From: Rachycentron canadum
Lineage: Eukaryota > Chordata > Actinopteri > Carangiformes > Rachycentridae
DNA: 64,000 nt
Direction of reading: 5' to 3'
Assembly: GCA_038496675.1 (NCBI GenBank)
Contig: CM076650.1
Coordinates: 8,082,645-8,146,644, forward strand
Made by a program: the position numbers and the translations under genes. The notes beneath the pieces are model-generated. The model worked only from the letters and a program-made list of their open reading frames with translations. It had not been told where the DNA came from and did not search any database. Positions 61,040-64,000 of this stretch are shown here, in pieces. Each line of letters opens with the position of its first letter. Position 1 is the first letter of the stretch.

Positions 61040-61895
61040 ATCTTGCACAATTTCTCACCGAAATCCCTCCTCCCCCTTTTTCCACAAGTAAAACTGTGCC
61101 TTGAACCGTAACTGCTATCTGCTCGACTGCAACATCTCAGTCATCTCAAAGCCACAGCAGGAATCTTACCACTTCCTGAGTACCATGAAATTACTGTAAT
61201 ATCAGCCTCTTAAAAGAAGTCAATGGTAACCTTTATTTCCTCTTTGGTAAATGACATGACATTCCTACTCAGATGACCATAGCTCTTTAAGAGCTTTGAT
61301 CTAAAAAAGAGAACTTGAAGGCATTTAGGGTCAAATTATTCAAGCATATTTTATTTTTTAATAAGTGTGTTGCTGCACCAGGCCTCCCTTGAAAAAGGAT
61401 CTCACAGTTTGACTGCATTTCCTTCAATTTGACCATTTTTCAAAATATATATGAATAAAATGTGTGTTAACAAGCTGATCTAGCGTTATTAACCAACTCT
61501 GTTTTCTTGCTGTCAACATGAGTCATTTATCAGTGTTGCGTCATGTCATGTGTTTATACATTGATATTGAAATGGTGAAATAGTTATCTTAGCACTGTAG
61601 AAGATTATTTTAAAATCTTTTGGAAAGTACATGTCTGTCGTATTCTTGCTGAGTAATTTAGTAGCAGGTCCTCACATTGTAGGCAGAGATGTAGTTTATC
61701 TGCAGTGCGATGATCTGTGAGAAACTTGTAAAGCAGTGAACAGCTGCCTGTTTCTGATTAAAAGCACAAACTTCACCACAGAGGTTTTGTCAAGACCATT
61801 TGCATTTAACTCTGTGTTTTCATCACATCCAGCTATCAATGTCCGAGACATTGACAACTGTTAAAGCAACTACATATACAAATATTCTCTAAACA

Positions 61896-61898
<3 letters not shown>

Positions 61899-61927
<29 letters not shown>
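61899..61927. repeat. Poly(A) tract (29 A)
   Basis: A pure A homopolymer in LRBA intron 1. There is no recognisable retroelement body immediately upstream. Confidence 0.95.
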
Positions 61928-61929
<2 letters not shown>

Positions 61930-63477
61930 TTTCCTGACCTAATCGGGCACTAAAATTAAGTTTATCAAAGTTGGGCTGTTGCAGTCATTTTCTTTTATGA
62001 TTTATTGCTATGTCATTTAATTGATAAAATACTAGGAAATATGATAATGTCCACCACAATTTACTAGAGCTGAAAGTGTTGGATTGTTTATAATGTCAAA
62101 CCAATGGTTAAAAGTTTAATTACCAAGCGGAAACTCCTTACTGAGCATTGATGCAACTATAGTTTGGATGAAAGAACCAACTTTGCATCCTAATACACAG
62201 GATGTGATGTTACTCTTTCCGCCATAATCTACGTCAAACATACATCCAGGAGTCCTTTTGAGATGTCAAATCAATGATGCAGTAACCCATAAACAGTGAC
62301 TATCGAGACATCAGGCCACGCCATCAAACATCTACAGAACCATCAGACAGGCAGAACCTGGCCACTGAAAGTAAATGTTAAAAGGTCATGTTTGTTCATC
62401 TTGTTCGTGCTGGTACATCACTGGGATTATCAATTTGGCATCTTACATCACGGATGTTTCATTGAATTACACCCAAGTCATCAGGGTTCAACAGTTAGTT
62501 TTGATGTCCCAGAGGCAACTGTCTCCATATCTAAAACATCCTGTGCCATGGCTTTGTTTCCTGCATCTTTTTGAAAAAAGCAGACTGTAGTTTCTGTGTG
62601 TTTAGCCCTACAAATCACATAGTGTTTACACTGTTTAGTATACTAACATATCAGTATAAACTTGTATACTGGTTCTCATTCAGTAAATAATATACATTCA
62701 TTTGCACTTGTGTGCTCAAAACGATTCACTGGAGGGTTCACTGGGATCTCCACCCAGTGCAGTGGCCGCTAAGAACTGGACAGAGGAAGCTGCTGTGACA
62801 CATCAAACCACAGGAAGCACGGCAGAGTGGAACCACTGTGCTGGGATCTGTTGCACATGGTTTCCTGGTTCTCCGATCAGGGTTTCCACCAGGAAATAGT
62901 TTAGTTGAAGGCAAAGAGATCCTGAAAATGTTTGTAGATAATGGCTCACATGCGTTTTACTTGGTAAATATGTGCTGCATGAAAAAGTAAAATTTTCCCA
63001 GAAGGTTGAAATATTTTATGATGATAGTGGAGGTGGTTCAGTCTGTGGACCACCTCTGCTCCGAAACACTGCCTTGAATTGCAATTTTTAAAATTATACA
63101 TGAATTTTGTTATGTGTTTCAGCAGCCAATGCTTTTTGTTCAGTTTTAAGCTACAGACAAACATCTAGCATGTCCTCAGCCTTCATTATGCATGTCGTCT
63201 AGCTGTCATAATAAGACACAATGATGTGCTGATTTTGCTTTTTAGACTGGCTGGTCACATTAATTTTTTTTTAAGCTGTCTGGTTTGTCTTATTGATGTT
63301 TGAGTCAATTAAATAAGTAGTAGTGATTGTGCACTTTGCTATATAGATTGATAATGTCAGTTTATCAGTAGCATGCAGCCTAAGTTAAGGTAGACCGACC
63401 ACATGGCAAGCACTATGCTTTGATAAGCCGAGCCCTGTTTTGCTTGTATTTTGCACTCTAGCAGAAGGATGCAAATG

Positions 63478-63510
63478 CAAAACCATGCACACAAGTGATG
63501 CATGGTTTTG
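63478..63510. repeat. Short perfect inverted repeat
   Basis: CAAAACCATGCA (63478-63489) and its exact reverse complement (63499-63510) flank a 9-base loop. Too short to be a microRNA precursor. Confidence 0.85.
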
Positions 63511-64000
63511 TCAATTGGTAATGTCTGCAGCCTAGATCAAAAAAGTTGCATATTATATAATGCAAGAGTTGCAGTTAACATGTTTTAAGGCCGTTTGCCT
63601 TGAATTTTGTTTGCACACAGTTTGTTTTTGTTGAAATCTATCTTTAAGGGGTAGTGGCTAATCAAGGGTGGGTCCTTCAAGTTGAAATTCTCATATCACT
63701 CCCCCATGCATTGAGGCAGGCTGAAATTCCTCTCTAATGTTTATCTCCTTCCTTCTTCACCTCCCTGATCCAACTGCTATTTTTAACATGTTGTACCAGT
63801 GTCAACCTTCCCATTTACTGCTACTATGCAAACTAAAATCAAAGGTATTACTGTATCGAACAATGAAATTCTTTGTTTACCTCATGATCACATCACTCTG
63901 TCTGCTCTCTGGCCAGCACCTCGTAGTAACAGATAAAACATATTCTTCAGCATGAATTTCCTTAATGGTGAATAACCAATTCTAGACAGAGAGCCCGTAA

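Larger units (their letters stand above)
49879..64000. other. LRBA: LRBA intron 1 (incomplete, over 14 kb)
   Basis: No coding exon recognised. It contains a T run at 50,070-50,089, a poly(A)-(TA)n block, a possible hAT relic, two poly(A) or poly(T) tracts and a 33-base hairpin, all listed separately. MAB21L2, which sits within LRBA in other vertebrates, is not in this part. Confidence 0.6.

Noticed and set aside
63478..63510. Hairpin as a microRNA precursor
   Set aside because: The 12-bp stem is far shorter than the roughly 22-bp stem a precursor needs.
49879..64000. Second LRBA coding exon
   Set aside because: I looked for sequence encoding VGGQFDLEMNFIIQ preceded by an acceptor and did not see it; it must lie beyond the right edge.
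1..64000. CRISPR arrays, operons, prophage or bacterial mobile systems
   Set aside because: All genes are intron-split vertebrate genes; repeats are eukaryotic microsatellites and transposon relics, with no regular spacer-repeat pattern.

Overview
The window is vertebrate nuclear DNA, almost certainly from a teleost fish and probably a percomorph. The evidence is intron-split genes with GT-AG junctions, long AT-rich introns, many microsatellites, decayed Tc1-type and non-LTR mobile elements, and two interspersed repeat families that I associate with percomorph genomes. The species assignment is an inference.

Four protein-coding genes occur in the order of human 4q31.3. (1) FHIP1A (FAM160A1) is on the minus strand. 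Coding exons run from 11,273 down to the left edge, where the last exon is cut. A probable non-coding first exon lies at about 25,280-25,437. (2) SH3D19 is on the plus strand, with 21 coding exons from 27,186 to 41,195. They join in one frame into 1,054 codons and encode five C-terminal SH3-type domains. (3) RPS3A is on the minus strand, with six coding exons from 45,239 to 41,813 (266 codons) and two box C/D snoRNA copies of the SNORD73 type in its introns. (4) LRBA is on the plus strand. Only its first coding exon (49,693-49,878) is present, and the rest of the window is its first intron.

Layout: 1-25.5 kb holds FHIP1A and its introns, including a 14-kb first intron with a Tc1 relic and a non-LTR relic. 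25.5-27.2 kb is the divergent promoter interval between FHIP1A and SH3D19. 27.2-41.4 kb is SH3D19. 41.4-41.8 kb is a short tail-to-tail gap. 41.8-45.3 kb is RPS3A. 45.3-48.9 kb is intergenic and contains a tRNA-Cys(GCA)-like gene. 48.9-64 kb is the LRBA promoter, first exon and first intron.

The genes are not an operon. FHIP1A (dynein/endosome adaptor), SH3D19 (endocytic and shedding adaptor) and LRBA (BEACH-family vesicle trafficking) all act in membrane traffic, but their adjacency is best read as ancient conserved synteny. I saw no clearly novel system. The points most worth a second look are the long N-terminal part of SH3D19, four CTCF-like motifs in the same orientation at the gene boundaries, the unequal SNORD73 pair, a 60-bp near-perfect hairpin, and uORFs in the LRBA leader.
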